Shown: positions 9,144 to 18,345, counted from the first letter of the stretch. The stretch is 64,000 nucleotides of DNA from Acidobacteriota bacterium (GCA_004299485.1 SCQP01000014.1:396445-460444); one strand, 5' to 3'. The notes: generated by a model from the letters alone, not told the origin. Made by a program: numbers and translations.

Positions 9144-12100
9144 CTACCAGCGAACCAGCAGGCCGACTTCGACTTGGCGGGCACCCAGCAGGTTACCGCC
9201 GATCACGCCGAAGTTGGCCGGGTCGGAAATGTTATTGCCGTTTTCCGACGCCGAGAAGTGATTAAACAGGTTGGTCGCCTGAGCGTTGATCTCGGTCGAG
9301 AACCGCTCCGACAAAGCCAGGTTTTTGGTCACCGAGAAGTCCACGTTGGTCATGCTCACGCCCGGGAAGAAAGCGCTGTTCCCGTTCGTGTCCAAGCCCA
9401 GCACCAGCGGCCGGAACTCGGCGCGGATGGCCGACGGATCGGCGAAGCGGTTCATACCCGTTCCGCCGCTCCCCGGATCGCTGTTGCCGTAGGTGGAGTT
9501 CCGCACGATGCCCGAGCCGCCGGTGTAGCCGGTGGTCAGCACCGCGTTCTCAATGGTGTTGCCCGTCGAGCAGTCCATCTCGCCGAACGAGCTGCACTGC
9601 CCGCCATTGCTCACGCTGTCAGCGCCGCCGAAGAAGCTGTTGCTGCCGACGCGCCGCCAGGTGATGATGGGCGCAAACGACCAGCCGTTGACCAGATGCT
9701 CGAGGAAGCTCGACTGCGTCTTGCCGCCCGGCGTCCACACAAAGTAGGCGTTGTACTGCAGCGGCGTCGAGTCAAATTGCGGCCCGTACATGTACTTCAG
9801 GTCAAACGGATTGGTCACGGAGTATTCGCTCGTGGCCTGATCCACTTGGCCTGTGCCCATCGACCGCGCCCAGGTCAGGTTCGACCCGCCTGTAATGCCG
9901 TGGAAGTTGCGGAAGTTCACGCTCCAGAACATGGAGTTGAAATTCCCCCAACCGATGGAGTCGTTCATGTAGATGGCCGACAATTGGCCGCCGCCACTGA
10001 TGCGGCCGCTCGCCGGGCAACCCGGCTGCGTAGCCGCGCAGGTAGTTGTGGCGCTGGCAGTGGTGCGGCCCAGCGTCCAGGCGGAATTGTTCTGCAGCTT
10101 CTGCCACAGACCGTAAACGTCATTGCCGTTTACCGGATCGATGTAGCCATTGGCGTTCGGCCCGGCCAGTTGGGCCACCGCCAGCGCGCAATCGCCCGCT
10201 TTGCCGCAGAAGGTCGAGTTGTTGCCGCCGAGCGCCGCCGTAAAGAACGGCGAGGACGTAACATGGCTCAGCCCCTTGGGATCCGCCGCGATTTGCTGGA
10301 ACAGCGTCGCAAACGCGGTCTGGAACTGCTCGCCGCCTGCGGTCATCATGTAGGGCACCGCCGCCAGATCCACCGCCTGATACTCGTCGCGGATGATGCG
10401 GCCGGTGTAACCGATCATGGTGCTCAGGCTCGCGGTGAGCTGGCGCTGATAGGTGAGGTCGAACTCGTCGGAACGGTTCGGCTTGAACTTCGGATCCAGC
10501 ACTTCGCCCGAACCGGCCGAGGCGTTGGCCACGCCGTTCTGGAGTTCACCGGGGAAATAGGGTTGCGGCAGCGTCTGCGTCGGCGGATTGCCGAGCGGCG
10601 CACTCATGCCATCGGTGCCAATGCGGAAGGCATTGGTCGGGTTCACACCCGCCACGCCGGTGCAACCGCCGGTCATGGAGGCGCCGATGCAGCTAACCGG
10701 CTGACCCAGGCCCGTGCCCAGTAGCGGCACCAGCACCAGATCGACACCGTTCAACCGGCCGTAGATACGACTCCAGCCACCGCGGATAACGCCCTTGTTG
10801 CCGCCAAACAGCCAGCCCAGCGGGCCGCTGCTGATGTTCGGGTTCCAGGCCAACGAAACGCGCGGCGAGAAGCCGCCGTAGAACGGCTTGTAGGGGTACT
10901 TCAAGCCGCTGCCCACGTTCTGCACCGTGGCAAAGCCGAGCTGCGGGTTGTAGGTCTGCCCGCTCAGCGCCGCTTTTTCGGTCTGGGCGAGGTAGTCGGT
11001 CGTGGTCACCAGATTGTCGGCGCCATCGACCAATTCCACCTGCTTGCCGTGCTCCTCCAGCGGCGGCATTTCGACGGTGTAGCCGGCGCCGTAGCTCAGC
11101 GTCAGGCTGGGCTTGATGTGCCAGGCATCGGCGAAGTAAGCGTTGTACATCGGAATCGAGCTCTTGTCGAACATGGGCGTGCCCAGGGGCTGCAGGTCCA
11201 GGTTCTTGCCCGCGCGCGTGTATAGCGTTTGCGGCTGGCTGACGATGCCCAGCACTTCGTCGTAGTAGGTGTCGTAGGTGCTCTTGTCGGCGCTGGAGCT
11301 GAAGTCGGTCGGCAGGTAGTTATAGTTCACGCCGTTACCCTTGGTGATCTGGTAAACGTTGTTCGCCATAATGCCGCCGCCGTTGTCATTGCGCTGGTGG
11401 AAGTCGATCTGGTGGGTGTAGCGGCCGCCGAACTGGAACAGGTGGTTGCCGTGCAGCACGGTCACGTCGTCCTTGAAGGTGTTGCCGATACCGTCCCAGA
11501 TGCGGGTGCGCACGCGCTGCGTGTTCACGTTGTAGGGAATCAGGGCATTGTTGCTCTCGCCGCCGATTTCCAGCGCGCCGCCCAGCGTGCCCAGGCCGCC
11601 GCCGAGAGGCGTCGGTTTGAGGTAGCTGCCGGCCCACTGCCAGAAGTTCCGCAGGTAAGAGTAGTTGAAGTTGTTGGTGACGTTGGAGCTGATGTTGCTG
11701 GTGATTTCCGCCGTCCACATGGAGGGCTTCTGCGGCCGCACGCTGGTGATGGTGGGCACGCCCTTGACGTCGCCCGGAATGCCGCCGCCGATGTCCGCTT
11801 GGCCGTTCGGGTACAGTCGCGTGAAAGCGTACCAGTGATAAGTCAGCTCGAAGTGGTTCTTCGCGCCAAAATCGTGATCAACGCGGGTGACGAAGAAGTT
11901 AGACGACTGCGCTTCATTCGCGCTCGCGGTGTAGTTCAGAGTGTTGTGCCGGTCGCCCCCGACGGTGCTGTTGGGCATGGGCTCATACTGATTCCACAAC
12001 TGCGCCACCACGGCATTCATGCCCAGGCTGCGCGGATCGCAGGGAACCGAACCGGCGCCGCTGGCGGTGCAGGTAGCGGGCGCATAGGCCGTGCCGTTTA

Positions 12101-13217
12101 CCGTCACGGAGTTGGGATTCAGGTTGTAGGCTTCCCATTTACCGGTGTAGCCCGTAGCAGTAGAGTCGGTCACGGCCAGCGCCTGCACCACGCCTGCGCG
12201 TAGCAGCGCGGTGGGCACCGCCCGGCTGAATACCGCCGAGTTGGGATACCGCAGGCCTTCGTAGTTGCCGAACAAATAGGTCTTGCCGCCCAGCCAGTCG
12301 GGCAGGATTTCCCCGCCCAGCGCCGCGCCAAAACGGTTGCGATGGCTGATGCCGCGGGCCACGTTCGACTGGTTGTTGCCCCAGGCATTGGCGGATAGCT
12401 TGCTGCCGAGGTAGTAGTCGTACACCGAGCCATGCACCGCATTGGTGCCGCGCTTGGTGACCATGGAAACCGAGGAGCCGGCGGCGCTGTTCACGTCAGC
12501 CGACTGATTGGAGGTGGCGACGGTAAACTGCTCGACCGATTCCGTCGGCGTCGGGATGACGCCCGAGGTCATGCCGCCGGTGGCGTTGGTATAGTCGGCG
12601 TTGTTGCCGTCCATGTCGTTCGAGTTGTTGCCGCCGTCAATCGAAAAGCTGTTCTGGTCCGAGTCCGCTCCGCCCACGCCGCCATCCGGATTGGTGTTGG
12701 GCTGCAGCATGGTAAGCGAATTGGCGTCCCGGTTCAGCGCGGGTAACGCCGCAATGGTGGCGCCGCTGATGGAGTTGCCCACCGTGGCGTTCATGGTCTG
12801 CAGTTCGGCGCCGGAGGCCGTGACCTCCACCGTCTGTGTCGCCGCGCCGACTTGCATGGGAATGTTAATAGTAAGCGGCTTACCCACGATCACGGTCTGA
12901 TCTTTCACCGCCGCGGACTTGAAGCCCGTCTTTTTCACCGCCAGCGAGTAGGTGCCCGCGCCCAGGTTGGTGAAGCTGTAGCGGCCGGCGCTGTTGGTGA
13001 TGGTGGGCGTGACGCCGTTGGTGGCTTGGTTGGTCAATGTGACCACCGCGCTCACAATGGCTTTGCCTTGCGCATCGGTAACCTGTCCGGTCACCGTGCC
13101 CGAGGCTGAGTTCTGGGCCATGAGCATGGGCGTAAACCCGCTCAGGCCGATAAGCACCAGTAGAGCCATCAACAGGTGCTCCACACGCTTGCTGCATTTA
13201 CTGCGAAGTTGCGGCAT
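9144..13217 (-). CDS. TonB-dependent receptor, Oar-like, with carboxypeptidase regulatory-like domain (paralogue 3)
   Basis: First gene of the tandem trio, 1,357 residues from the ATG at 13217 (MPQLRSKCSKRVEH). This start is preferred over an ATG 15 nt upstream because GGGGAGG lies 6 nt before it. Signal peptide about 1-36. The carboxypeptidase-regulatory-like domain is about 38-122 (TVTGQVTDAQGKAIVSA), followed by plug and barrel, ending VEVGLLVRW. It is closer to paralogue 2 than to paralogue 1 over most of its length. Role: outer-membrane uptake driven by TonB, inferred from the family. The real ligand is not known. Confidence 0.93.
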   Translation of the reverse strand: MPQLRSKCSKRVEHLLMALLVLIGLSGFTPMLMAQNSASGTVTGQVTDAQGKAIVSAVVTLTNQATNGVTPTITNSAGRYSFTNLGAGTYSLAVKKTGFKSAAVKDQTVIVGKPLTINIPMQVGAATQTVEVTASGAELQTMNATVGNSISGATIAALPALNRDANSLTMLQPNTNPDGGVGGADSDQNSFSIDGGNNSNDMDGNNADYTNATGGMTSGVIPTPTESVEQFTVATSNQSADVNSAAGSSVSMVTKRGTNAVHGSVYDYYLGSKLSANAWGNNQSNVARGISHRNRFGAALGGEILPDWLGGKTYLFGNYEGLRYPNSAVFSRAVPTALLRAGVVQALAVTDSTATGYTGKWEAYNLNPNSVTVNGTAYAPATCTASGAGSVPCDPRSLGMNAVVAQLWNQYEPMPNSTVGGDRHNTLNYTASANEAQSSNFFVTRVDHDFGAKNHFELTYHWYAFTRLYPNGQADIGGGIPGDVKGVPTITSVRPQKPSMWTAEITSNISSNVTNNFNYSYLRNFWQWAGSYLKPTPLGGGLGTLGGALEIGGESNNALIPYNVNTQRVRTRIWDGIGNTFKDDVTVLHGNHLFQFGGRYTHQIDFHQRNDNGGGIMANNVYQITKGNGVNYNYLPTDFSSSADKSTYDTYYDEVLGIVSQPQTLYTRAGKNLDLQPLGTPMFDKSSIPMYNAYFADAWHIKPSLTLSYGAGYTVEMPPLEEHGKQVELVDGADNLVTTTDYLAQTEKAALSGQTYNPQLGFATVQNVGSGLKYPYKPFYGGFSPRVSLAWNPNISSGPLGWLFGGNKGVIRGGWSRIYGRLNGVDLVLVPLLGTGLGQPVSCIGASMTGGCTGVAGVNPTNAFRIGTDGMSAPLGNPPTQTLPQPYFPGELQNGVANASAGSGEVLDPKFKPNRSDEFDLTYQRQLTASLSTMIGYTGRIIRDEYQAVDLAAVPYMMTAGGEQFQTAFATLFQQIAADPKGLSHVTSSPFFTAALGGNNSTFCGKAGDCALAVAQLAGPNANGYIDPVNGNDVYGLWQKLQNNSAWTLGRTTASATTTCAATQPGCPASGRISGGGQLSAIYMNDSIGWGNFNSMFWSVNFRNFHGITGGSNLTWARSMGTGQVDQATSEYSVTNPFDLKYMYGPQFDSTPLQYNAYFVWTPGGKTQSSFLEHLVNGWSFAPIITWRRVGSNSFFGGADSVSNGGQCSSFGEMDCSTGNTIENAVLTTGYTGGSGIVRNSTYGNSDPGSGGTGMNRFADPSAIRAEFRPLVLGLDTNGNSAFFPGVSMTNVDFSVTKNLALSERFSTEINAQATNLFNHFSASENGNNISDPANFGVIGGNLLGARQVEVGLLVRW

Positions 13218-13314
13218 GCAATTCCTCCCCAAAAATTGCGGCGGTGCCCGTAACCCAACTGCCCTAGCGCACGGATCCCGCCGTCATGGGGAGTTTGCGA
13301 CATGTCAGTCATTG

Positions 13315-13320
13315 TGTCAA
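13315..13320 (-). promoter_or_regulatory. Candidate -35 box of paralogue 3
   Basis: A minus-strand TTGACA in the context TTTTTGTATTGACA lies 98 nt before the start codon at 13217. It matches the boxes of the two sister genes. The -10 is not clear. Confidence 0.35.
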
Positions 13321-13364
13321 TACAAAAACATCCCGTTAATGATTATTAATTTTCTGTCATCCCT

Positions 13365-13374
13365 GTGACTGGCA
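13365..13374. promoter_or_regulatory. Candidate operator half-site of paralogue 3 (copy 3)
   Basis: GTGACTGGCA (minus strand TGCCAGTCAC) lies 44 bp upstream of the TTGACA box. It matches nine of ten bases of the TGCTAGTCAC half of the paralogue-2 palindrome. The other half is degenerate here. Confidence 0.3.
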
Positions 13375-13456
13375 TTTTTTAGTTTTCAGTAATTAGTTTT
13401 CAATTTTGTGGAAACCGCCGTCAGCGCCGGGCGGGGGCGCCATCACTGCTTCCGCC

Positions 13457-13462
13457 TATAAT
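13457..13462 (+). promoter_or_regulatory. TATAAT just upstream of metG
   Basis: A perfect TATAAT lies 11 bp before the metG ATG, followed by AAGGGG as ribosome-binding site. If used as a -10 box, the transcript leader would be only a few nucleotides. No good -35 box is visible, so this may be coincidental. Confidence 0.3.
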
Positions 13463-13473
13463 GAAGGGGCGCC

Positions 13474-15405
13474 ATGCCGTTTACGCTCACCACACCGCTT
13501 TATTACGTCAATGCCCGGCCCCATCTCGGCCACGCCTACTCCACCCTCGCCGCCGATGCCATGGTCCGCTTTCAGCGCCAGCAGCGGCAGGAGGCCTTTT
13601 TGCTCACCGGCACCGACGAACACGGTCAGAAAATCGAGCGCGCCGCCGCTGCCCAGAACATTGCCCCGCAGGCCTTTGCCGACGCCATCAGCGCCGAGTT
13701 CCGCAGCGAATGGGACCGCCTCGGCCTGCACTATGACGCCTTCATCCGCACTACCGAACCGCGCCATACCCGTGCCGTGCAGGACGTCTTCGAACGCCTG
13801 CGCCGCAATGGCGCCATCTATAAAGGCAGCTACAGCGGACCCTATTGTGTCAGCGATGAGCTCTTTGTAGGCGAAGGCAAGGTGGGTGACCCCTGCCCGC
13901 TCTGCGGCAAGCCCACCGAGCTGGTAAGCGAGGAAAACTACTATTTCAAGCTCTCTGCCTACGGCGATCAATTGCTCAAACTGTACCAGGACAATCCCGA
14001 CTTCATCCGCCCCGAAACCCGCCGCAACGAAGTCATTGCCTTTGTGAAATCGGGCCTGAAAGACGTTTCCATCACGCGCACTTCGATCACCTGGGGCATT
14101 CCCGTCCCCGGCGATGAGAAGCACGTCCTCTATGTCTGGTTCGACGCCCTCATCGGCTATCTCAGCGGCATGGGCTACGCCTCGCCCAATGAAGCCGACC
14201 GCGCCCGCTGGGAGCATCTCTGGCCCGCCTGGCATCTGGTAGGCAAGGAAATTGTCCGCTTCCACTGCGTCTACTGGCCGGCGTTTTTGCTCGCCGCCGG
14301 GCTGCCCCTGCCGCGGGGCATCATTGCCCACGGCTGGCTGCTGTTTGACGAAGCCAAGATGTCGAAATCGGTGGGCAACGTCGTCCGCCCCGAACCCATC
14401 CGCCAGGTGCTGGGCGCCGACGCCCTGCGCTACTTCCTGCTGCGCGAGGTCAGCTTCGGCCAGGACGGTAACTTCAGCTACGCGGCGCTGATCGATCGCT
14501 ACAACGCCGATCTCGCCAACGGCTGGGGCAATCTTGCCGCCCGCCTGCTGGCGATGATTGATAAATACTGCGGCGGCCGCGTCCCTCCGCTGCACCGCAC
14601 CAGCGGCGCTATTCCGCCGGTGAACCAGACCCGCACGCACTTTGTCGACAACATGGAAAACTGGCAGTTCTCGCGCGCCCTCGAAGCCGTCTGGGCGCTG
14701 ATCGGCCAAACCGACCGCTATATTTCGGCTGCCAAGCCCTGGGATCTGGCCAAGGGCGGCGCCGCAACTGCCGCGCAGCTCGACGATGTGCTGCGCGACG
14801 GCTACGAAGTGCTGCGCTGGACGGCGGTGCTGCTGGCGGCGATTTTGCCGGAAAGCGCCGAGCGGCTGTGGCAGCAGTTGGGCCTGCCCGGCAAGCCCCA
14901 AGGGGTTCCCTACGCCACGCTGCAGTGGAACATGCCGCTGCCCGCTGGCCCCCAGCTCGGTGCGCGCGCGCCGCTATTCCCGCGCGCCGACAAAGTGAAA
15001 ACCATGGAAGAACTGAAGATCCTCGAAGAAAGCCATCAGCCATCAGCCATCAGCCATCAGTCCCCGGGCGCGGGCGATGGGCGTATTTCGATCGACGATT
15101 TCGGGAAAGTCGAAATGCGCGTCGGCACCATCGTCGCTGCCGAGCGCATCGAAAAAGCCGACAAGCTGCTCAAACTCACCGTCGACATCGGCGCCGAGGT
15201 CCGCACCATCTGCGCCGGCATCGCCAAATCCTACGACCCCGCCACGCTCCCCGGCCGCAAGGTGGTCATCGTGGCCAACCTCGCCCCGCGCAAGCTGCGC
15301 GGCATCGAATCCAACGGCATGATCGTGGCCGCCACCCTTCCCGACGGCAGCGCCGCCCTAATCAGCGTCCCCGACGACACCCCCAATGGCGCCCGCCTGA
15401 AGTAG
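13474..15405 (+). CDS. metG: Methionyl-tRNA synthetase with C-terminal tRNA-binding domain
   Basis: Charges tRNA-Met with methionine in the cytoplasm. The 643 residues show the class-I signature HLGH at 17-20, a single CPLCGKP zinc-knuckle region, and AKMSKSVGN (KMSKS at 295-299). An anticodon-binding helical domain follows, then a linker and a C-terminal OB-fold tRNA-binding domain (about 540-643, FGKVEMRVGTIVAAERIEKA). The ATG follows AAGGGG at a good distance. The linker at about 519-530 (SHQPSAISHQ) is encoded by four copies of a 7-bp repeat that also occurs between genes elsewhere in the window, so it looks like a tolerated repeat insertion. It heads a plus-strand run of housekeeping genes. 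Confidence 0.97.
   Translation: MPFTLTTPLYYVNARPHLGHAYSTLAADAMVRFQRQQRQEAFLLTGTDEHGQKIERAAAAQNIAPQAFADAISAEFRSEWDRLGLHYDAFIRTTEPRHTRAVQDVFERLRRNGAIYKGSYSGPYCVSDELFVGEGKVGDPCPLCGKPTELVSEENYYFKLSAYGDQLLKLYQDNPDFIRPETRRNEVIAFVKSGLKDVSITRTSITWGIPVPGDEKHVLYVWFDALIGYLSGMGYASPNEADRARWEHLWPAWHLVGKEIVRFHCVYWPAFLLAAGLPLPRGIIAHGWLLFDEAKMSKSVGNVVRPEPIRQVLGADALRYFLLREVSFGQDGNFSYAALIDRYNADLANGWGNLAARLLAMIDKYCGGRVPPLHRTSGAIPPVNQTRTHFVDNMENWQFSRALEAVWALIGQTDRYISAAKPWDLAKGGAATAAQLDDVLRDGYEVLRWTAVLLAAILPESAERLWQQLGLPGKPQGVPYATLQWNMPLPAGPQLGARAPLFPRADKVKTMEELKILEESHQPSAISHQSPGAGDGRISIDDFGKVEMRVGTIVAAERIEKADKLLKLTVDIGAEVRTICAGIAKSYDPATLPGRKVVIVANLAPRKLRGIESNGMIVAATLPDGSAALISVPDDTPNGARLK
15031..15060 (+). repeat. 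Four 7-bp CCATCAG repeats inside metG
   Basis: Four tandem copies of CCATCAG encode a low-complexity Ser/His/Gln stretch in the linker between the catalytic body and the tRNA-binding domain of MetG. The same unit appears on the other strand in the intergenic repeat at 30412-30444. Confidence 0.8.
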
Positions 15406-15409
15406 TTTG

Positions 15410-15505
15410 TCAGTAGCTCAGTACATCAGTATTTCAGTTCTGCCGGGCACACCCGGACGTGGCGCGCGAACTGAAATACTGACAAACTGAAATACTGAAA
15501 TACTC
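15410..15505. repeat. CTGAAATA-type short repeats with a 14-bp inverted repeat, metG/tatD junction
   Basis: The gap between metG and the next gene is filled by units of the type CAGTATTTCAGTTC. One copy at 15427-15440 and its exact reverse complement at 15468-15481 form a 14-bp inverted repeat around a GC-rich hairpin (CCGGG/CCCGG, 15443-15456). Further direct copies (ACTGAAATACTG) follow up to the next start codon. There is no T-run, so it is not a standard terminator. Confidence 0.8.
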
Positions 15506-15508
15506 TTC

Positions 15509-16276
15509 ATGATCGACTCCCACTGCCATCCCGACGACGCCGCCTTTTCTGACGATCGCGCGGCCATGCTGGCGCGTGCCGCAGAAAAACTCGAAGGCAT
15601 CGTCGCCATCGACGGCGCCGCATCCATCGACGGCCTCAAGGTCTGGACCACGGTGGGCATCCATCCGCATCAGGCCGCCAACGCGGCCGCGCGCTGGGAC
15701 CAACTCGAAGCCACGGTAGCGGGAGACCGACCGACCGACAGACCGATAGACCGACAACTTTCTCTCATCGCCATCGGCGAGATCGGCCTCGATTACCATT
15801 ACGACAACTCCCCGCGCGCAACCCAAATTGCGGTTTTTGAGCGACAGCTCTCGCTCGCCGCCGCGCACCACTTGCCCGTCTCGGTGCACTGCCGCGAAGC
15901 CTGGGACGATGGCTTTGCCGCGATTCGCAACCAGCCCGGCATCCGCGGCGTGTTTCACTGCTTCACCGGCGGCCAGCGTGAAGCCGAGCAGGCTCTCGCC
16001 CTCGGCTGGTATCTTTCCTTTTCTGGCATGCTGACGTTCCCCAAGCTCGACGCCCTGCGCGCCGTCGCCGCATGGTCTCCCGCCGACCGCCTTCTGGTCG
16101 AAACCGACGCCCCTTATTTAGCCCCCGTGCCGCATCGCGGCAAGCGCAACGAACCCGCCTGGGTCTGGGACACCGCCCAGAAGCTGGCCGAATGCCGCAA
16201 AACCAGCCTTGACGAAATTGATCACCTGACCACCACCAACTTCTACGGCCTCTTTCCACTTGCGGCCGCACACTGA
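15509..16276 (+). CDS. TatD family metal-dependent hydrolase (DNase)
   Basis: TIM-barrel metal-dependent hydrolase, 255 residues, the expected size. DSHCHPDD at 3-10 supplies the first metal-binding His pair. GEIGLDYHYD carries the conserved Glu, VSVHCREA and GVFHCFTGG carry further His ligands, and LVETDAPYLAP is the family C-terminal signature. Family members act as 3'-5' exonucleases or processing enzymes; exact substrate not inferable. Residues about 72-84 (GDRPTDRPIDRQ) are encoded by a run of GACCGA/GACAGACCGA units, an insertion in a surface loop just before strand LIAIGEIGLDY. Confidence 0.93.
   Translation: MIDSHCHPDDAAFSDDRAAMLARAAEKLEGIVAIDGAASIDGLKVWTTVGIHPHQAANAAARWDQLEATVAGDRPTDRPIDRQLSLIAIGEIGLDYHYDNSPRATQIAVFERQLSLAAAHHLPVSVHCREAWDDGFAAIRNQPGIRGVFHCFTGGQREAEQALALGWYLSFSGMLTFPKLDALRAVAAWSPADRLLVETDAPYLAPVPHRGKRNEPAWVWDTAQKLAECRKTSLDEIDHLTTTNFYGLFPLAAAH
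15724..15757 (+). repeat. GACCGA-type microrepeat inside the tatD-family gene
   Basis: GACCGA units recur (GACCGACCGACCGACAGACC and on) and stay in frame, adding about 12 residues to a loop. This is the second coding sequence in this region with a short-period repeat insertion. Confidence 0.75.
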
Positions 16277-16301
16277 AAACTGAGAACTGATAACTGATAA
16301 C
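16272..16301. repeat. CTGATAA-type short repeats at the tatD/yajQ junction
   Basis: ACTGAAAACTGAGAACTGATAACTGATAA-type units begin at the tatD-family stop codon and fill most of the 33-bp gap before yajQ. They belong to the same general class as the junction repeats at 15410 and 25131. Confidence 0.75.
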
Positions 16302-16309
16302 CTTAGACC

Positions 16310-16816
16310 ATGGCCGCCCAAGAAAACTCCTTCGACGTCGCCAGCGAGGTGAACCCGCAGGAGGTCGCCAACGCCGTGCAGCAGGCGCTGAAGGAAACCT
16401 CGACCCGCTACGATCTCAAAGACGCGCACACGACCATGGTCTGGAACGAAAAAGAAAAAAAGTTGATGCTGGCCACCAAAGACGACTACAAGCTCAAGGC
16501 GGTGACCGAAATTCTGCAGCAGAAGCTGGTCAAGCGCGGCGTCTCCCTCAAAGCCCTGCAATACGGCCCCATCGAAGCCGCTGCGGGCAGCACGGTGCGG
16601 CAAACCGTTGAGGTACAGAGCGGCATCCCCAGCGAAAAGGCGCGCGAGATCGTGCGCGTCATTAAAGACTCGAAAAAGAAAGTGCAGGCCTCGATTCAGG
16701 GCGAAGCCGTGCGCGTCGCCGGCAAGGACCGCGACACCCTGCAGGAGGTCATCGCCCTGCTCCGCGGTCATGACTTTGGCCTGGACCTGCAGTTTGTGAA
16801 CTACCGCAGCCAATAA
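16310..16816 (+). CDS. yajQ: YajQ family nucleotide-binding protein
   Basis: The 168 residues match the YajQ family along their full length, including NSFDVASEVNPQEVANAVQQ and STRYDLKD near the N-terminus. YajQ proteins have two ferredoxin-like halves and bind nucleotides; members in Xanthomonas and Pseudomonas bind cyclic di-GMP and act with a transcription factor. Function in this organism is inferred. It lies in the plus-strand run, 4 bp before the polyprenyl synthase gene. Confidence 0.93.
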   Translation: MAAQENSFDVASEVNPQEVANAVQQALKETSTRYDLKDAHTTMVWNEKEKKLMLATKDDYKLKAVTEILQQKLVKRGVSLKALQYGPIEAAAGSTVRQTVEVQSGIPSEKAREIVRVIKDSKKKVQASIQGEAVRVAGKDRDTLQEVIALLRGHDFGLDLQFVNYRSQ

Positions 16817-16820
16817 AGCG

Positions 16821-17816
16821 ATGCAACCGGCGCTCACCGATTCCGAAGCCGTCACCGCCGCTGACGTACTGAGTCTGGTCCGCGACGACCTCGCCTTAGT
16901 CGAGCGCGAGCTGCGCGAGGGCGCCGCCTGCGCGGTTGAGGCGGTTACCGCTATCGGCCAGCACCTGCAGGCGAGCGGCGGCAAACGCATCCGCGCCGGG
17001 CTGGTGCTGCTGGCCGCGCGGCTGAGCGATTGCCCCGAGCAGCCGCGCGTGCGCCTGGCCGCGATTGTGGAGATGATCCACGCCGCCACGCTCATTCACG
17101 ACGATGTTATCGACGAGTCCCCGCTCCGCCGCGGCCGCCCCTCGGCCAATGCGCAGTGGGGCAATCAGCGCTCGGTGCTCGCCGGCGACTGGCTCTACAT
17201 GCAGGCCTTCCGCCTCGCCCTGGGCGAACGCAACTTCGCCATTCTCGACGCTCTCATTGCTCTCACGCAACAGATGGTCGAAGGCGAGTTGCTGCAACTG
17301 GAAATGCTGGGCCGCGTCGTGACCGCCGCCGAGCATCTGGATCTGATCGAGCGCAAAACCGCCCGCCTGTTTGCCGTCGCCTCGCAGTTGGGCGCGCTCG
17401 CTGCCGGCGCCGGCGCCGGCGCCGTCGAGCAGCTCGGCCGCTTCGGCCGTCATCTAGGCTTGGCGTTCCAGATGGTCGATGACATTCTCGACTTCAGCGC
17501 CGCCGCAGAAGTTTTGGGCAAGCCGGTCGCCAACGATCTGCGCGAAGGCAAAATGACGCTGCCGGCGATTTACGCCTATGAGGCTGCCGACGCCTCCGGC
17601 CGCGAAGCCATCGAGCAGATCCTGCGCGCCCGTCCTGCCGAGGGCGTCTGGCCGCGCGTCCGCGAACTGGTCGCCCGCCTCGGCCTCGAACGCGCCCGCC
17701 ACGAAAGCCGCGAGCAGGCTGCACTCGCCGCCCGGGCTCTGGAGGAATTCCCGGCATCGCGCTGGAAAGAGGCGCTGCTGCGTCTGCCGGAGCTGGTCAT
17801 TGCCCGAAGAAATTGA
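16821..17816 (+). CDS. Polyprenyl diphosphate synthase (trans-isoprenyl, IspB/IspA type)
   Basis: Condenses isopentenyl diphosphate onto allylic diphosphates to make long prenyl chains, probably for quinones. The 331 residues carry GGKRIRAGLVLLAA near position 53, the first Asp-rich motif in LIHDDVIDESPLRRGRPS, and the second in QMVDDILDF. The size is that of medium/long-chain synthases rather than a bare farnesyl synthase; chain length cannot be read safely. Starts 4 bp after yajQ and overlaps the following CYTH gene by 17 bp. Confidence 0.92.
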   Translation: MQPALTDSEAVTAADVLSLVRDDLALVERELREGAACAVEAVTAIGQHLQASGGKRIRAGLVLLAARLSDCPEQPRVRLAAIVEMIHAATLIHDDVIDESPLRRGRPSANAQWGNQRSVLAGDWLYMQAFRLALGERNFAILDALIALTQQMVEGELLQLEMLGRVVTAAEHLDLIERKTARLFAVASQLGALAAGAGAGAVEQLGRFGRHLGLAFQMVDDILDFSAAAEVLGKPVANDLREGKMTLPAIYAYEAADASGREAIEQILRARPAEGVWPRVRELVARLGLERARHESREQAALAARALEEFPASRWKEALLRLPELVIARRN

Positions 17817-18345
17817 GCTGAAGTTTCCCCTCGCCGGGCCTCGCGCCCTACGCGCCCGCCTGCGCCGGCTCGGCTTCCGCGTCTCCCGTCCACGCACCCG
17901 CGAAACCAACTGGCTCTTCGATGACGCCCGTCACTCCCTGCGTGCCGCCGGCAAGCTGCTGCGCTTGCGCCGCGCTGGCCCCCGCTGGCTGCTCACCGCC
18001 AAAGGCCCCCGCCAGCCGGGCGTGCTCAAGCGCCGCGCCGAATCCCAAACCGGGGTCGACGATGGCTCGGCCTGCCGCGCTCTGCTCGAGCTCGTGGGCT
18101 GGCGCGTGGTCGGCAGCTATACCGTCGTCCGCACACTCCTGCGCAAACCGGGCGAGGCGGGCGAGATCGCCTGGGATGAAACCCCGCTCGGCCCGTATCT
18201 GGAAATCGAGGGCTCGGCCCGTTGGGTACGTCACACCGCCGCCGCCCTCGGTCTCGATCCCCGCGCCGCCGAGCCCCGCTCCTACCTCGAGCTGCTTATT
18301 GCTCGTCCGCCGAAGGCCCGTAGATCGACGGCACGGCGAGGTTGA
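17800..18345 (+). CDS. CYTH domain protein (class IV adenylate cyclase / thiamine triphosphatase fold)
   Basis: A protein of 181 residues opening with the ExExK signature (PEEIELKFPL) of the CYTH superfamily. Those enzymes act on triphosphate groups within a beta-tunnel. Further basic and acidic strand motifs follow (KLLRLRRAG, WLLTAKGP, EIAWDETPLGPYLEIEG). The start is taken as TTG at 17800 because GGAG lies 7 nt upstream and no in-frame ATG or GTG fits; it overlaps the end of the prenyl synthase gene, which suggests translational coupling. The activity (cyclase, ThTPase or tripolyphosphatase) is not decidable here. Confidence 0.85.
   Translation: MPEEIELKFPLAGPRALRARLRRLGFRVSRPRTRETNWLFDDARHSLRAAGKLLRLRRAGPRWLLTAKGPRQPGVLKRRAESQTGVDDGSACRALLELVGWRVVGSYTVVRTLLRKPGEAGEIAWDETPLGPYLEIEGSARWVRHTAAALGLDPRAAEPRSYLELLIARPPKARRSTARRG

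Noticed and set aside
13456..14901. 481-residue antisense ORF over metG
   Set aside because: MetG is unmistakable on the plus strand; the antisense frame has only low-complexity similarity.
15427..15481. Inverted repeat read as the metG terminator
   Set aside because: No T-run; the arms are units of the local short-period repeat, so repeat origin is more likely.
15427..16301. CRISPR array at the repeat-rich junctions
   Set aside because: Units are 6-14 bp, irregular and without unique spacers of constant length; no cas genes present.
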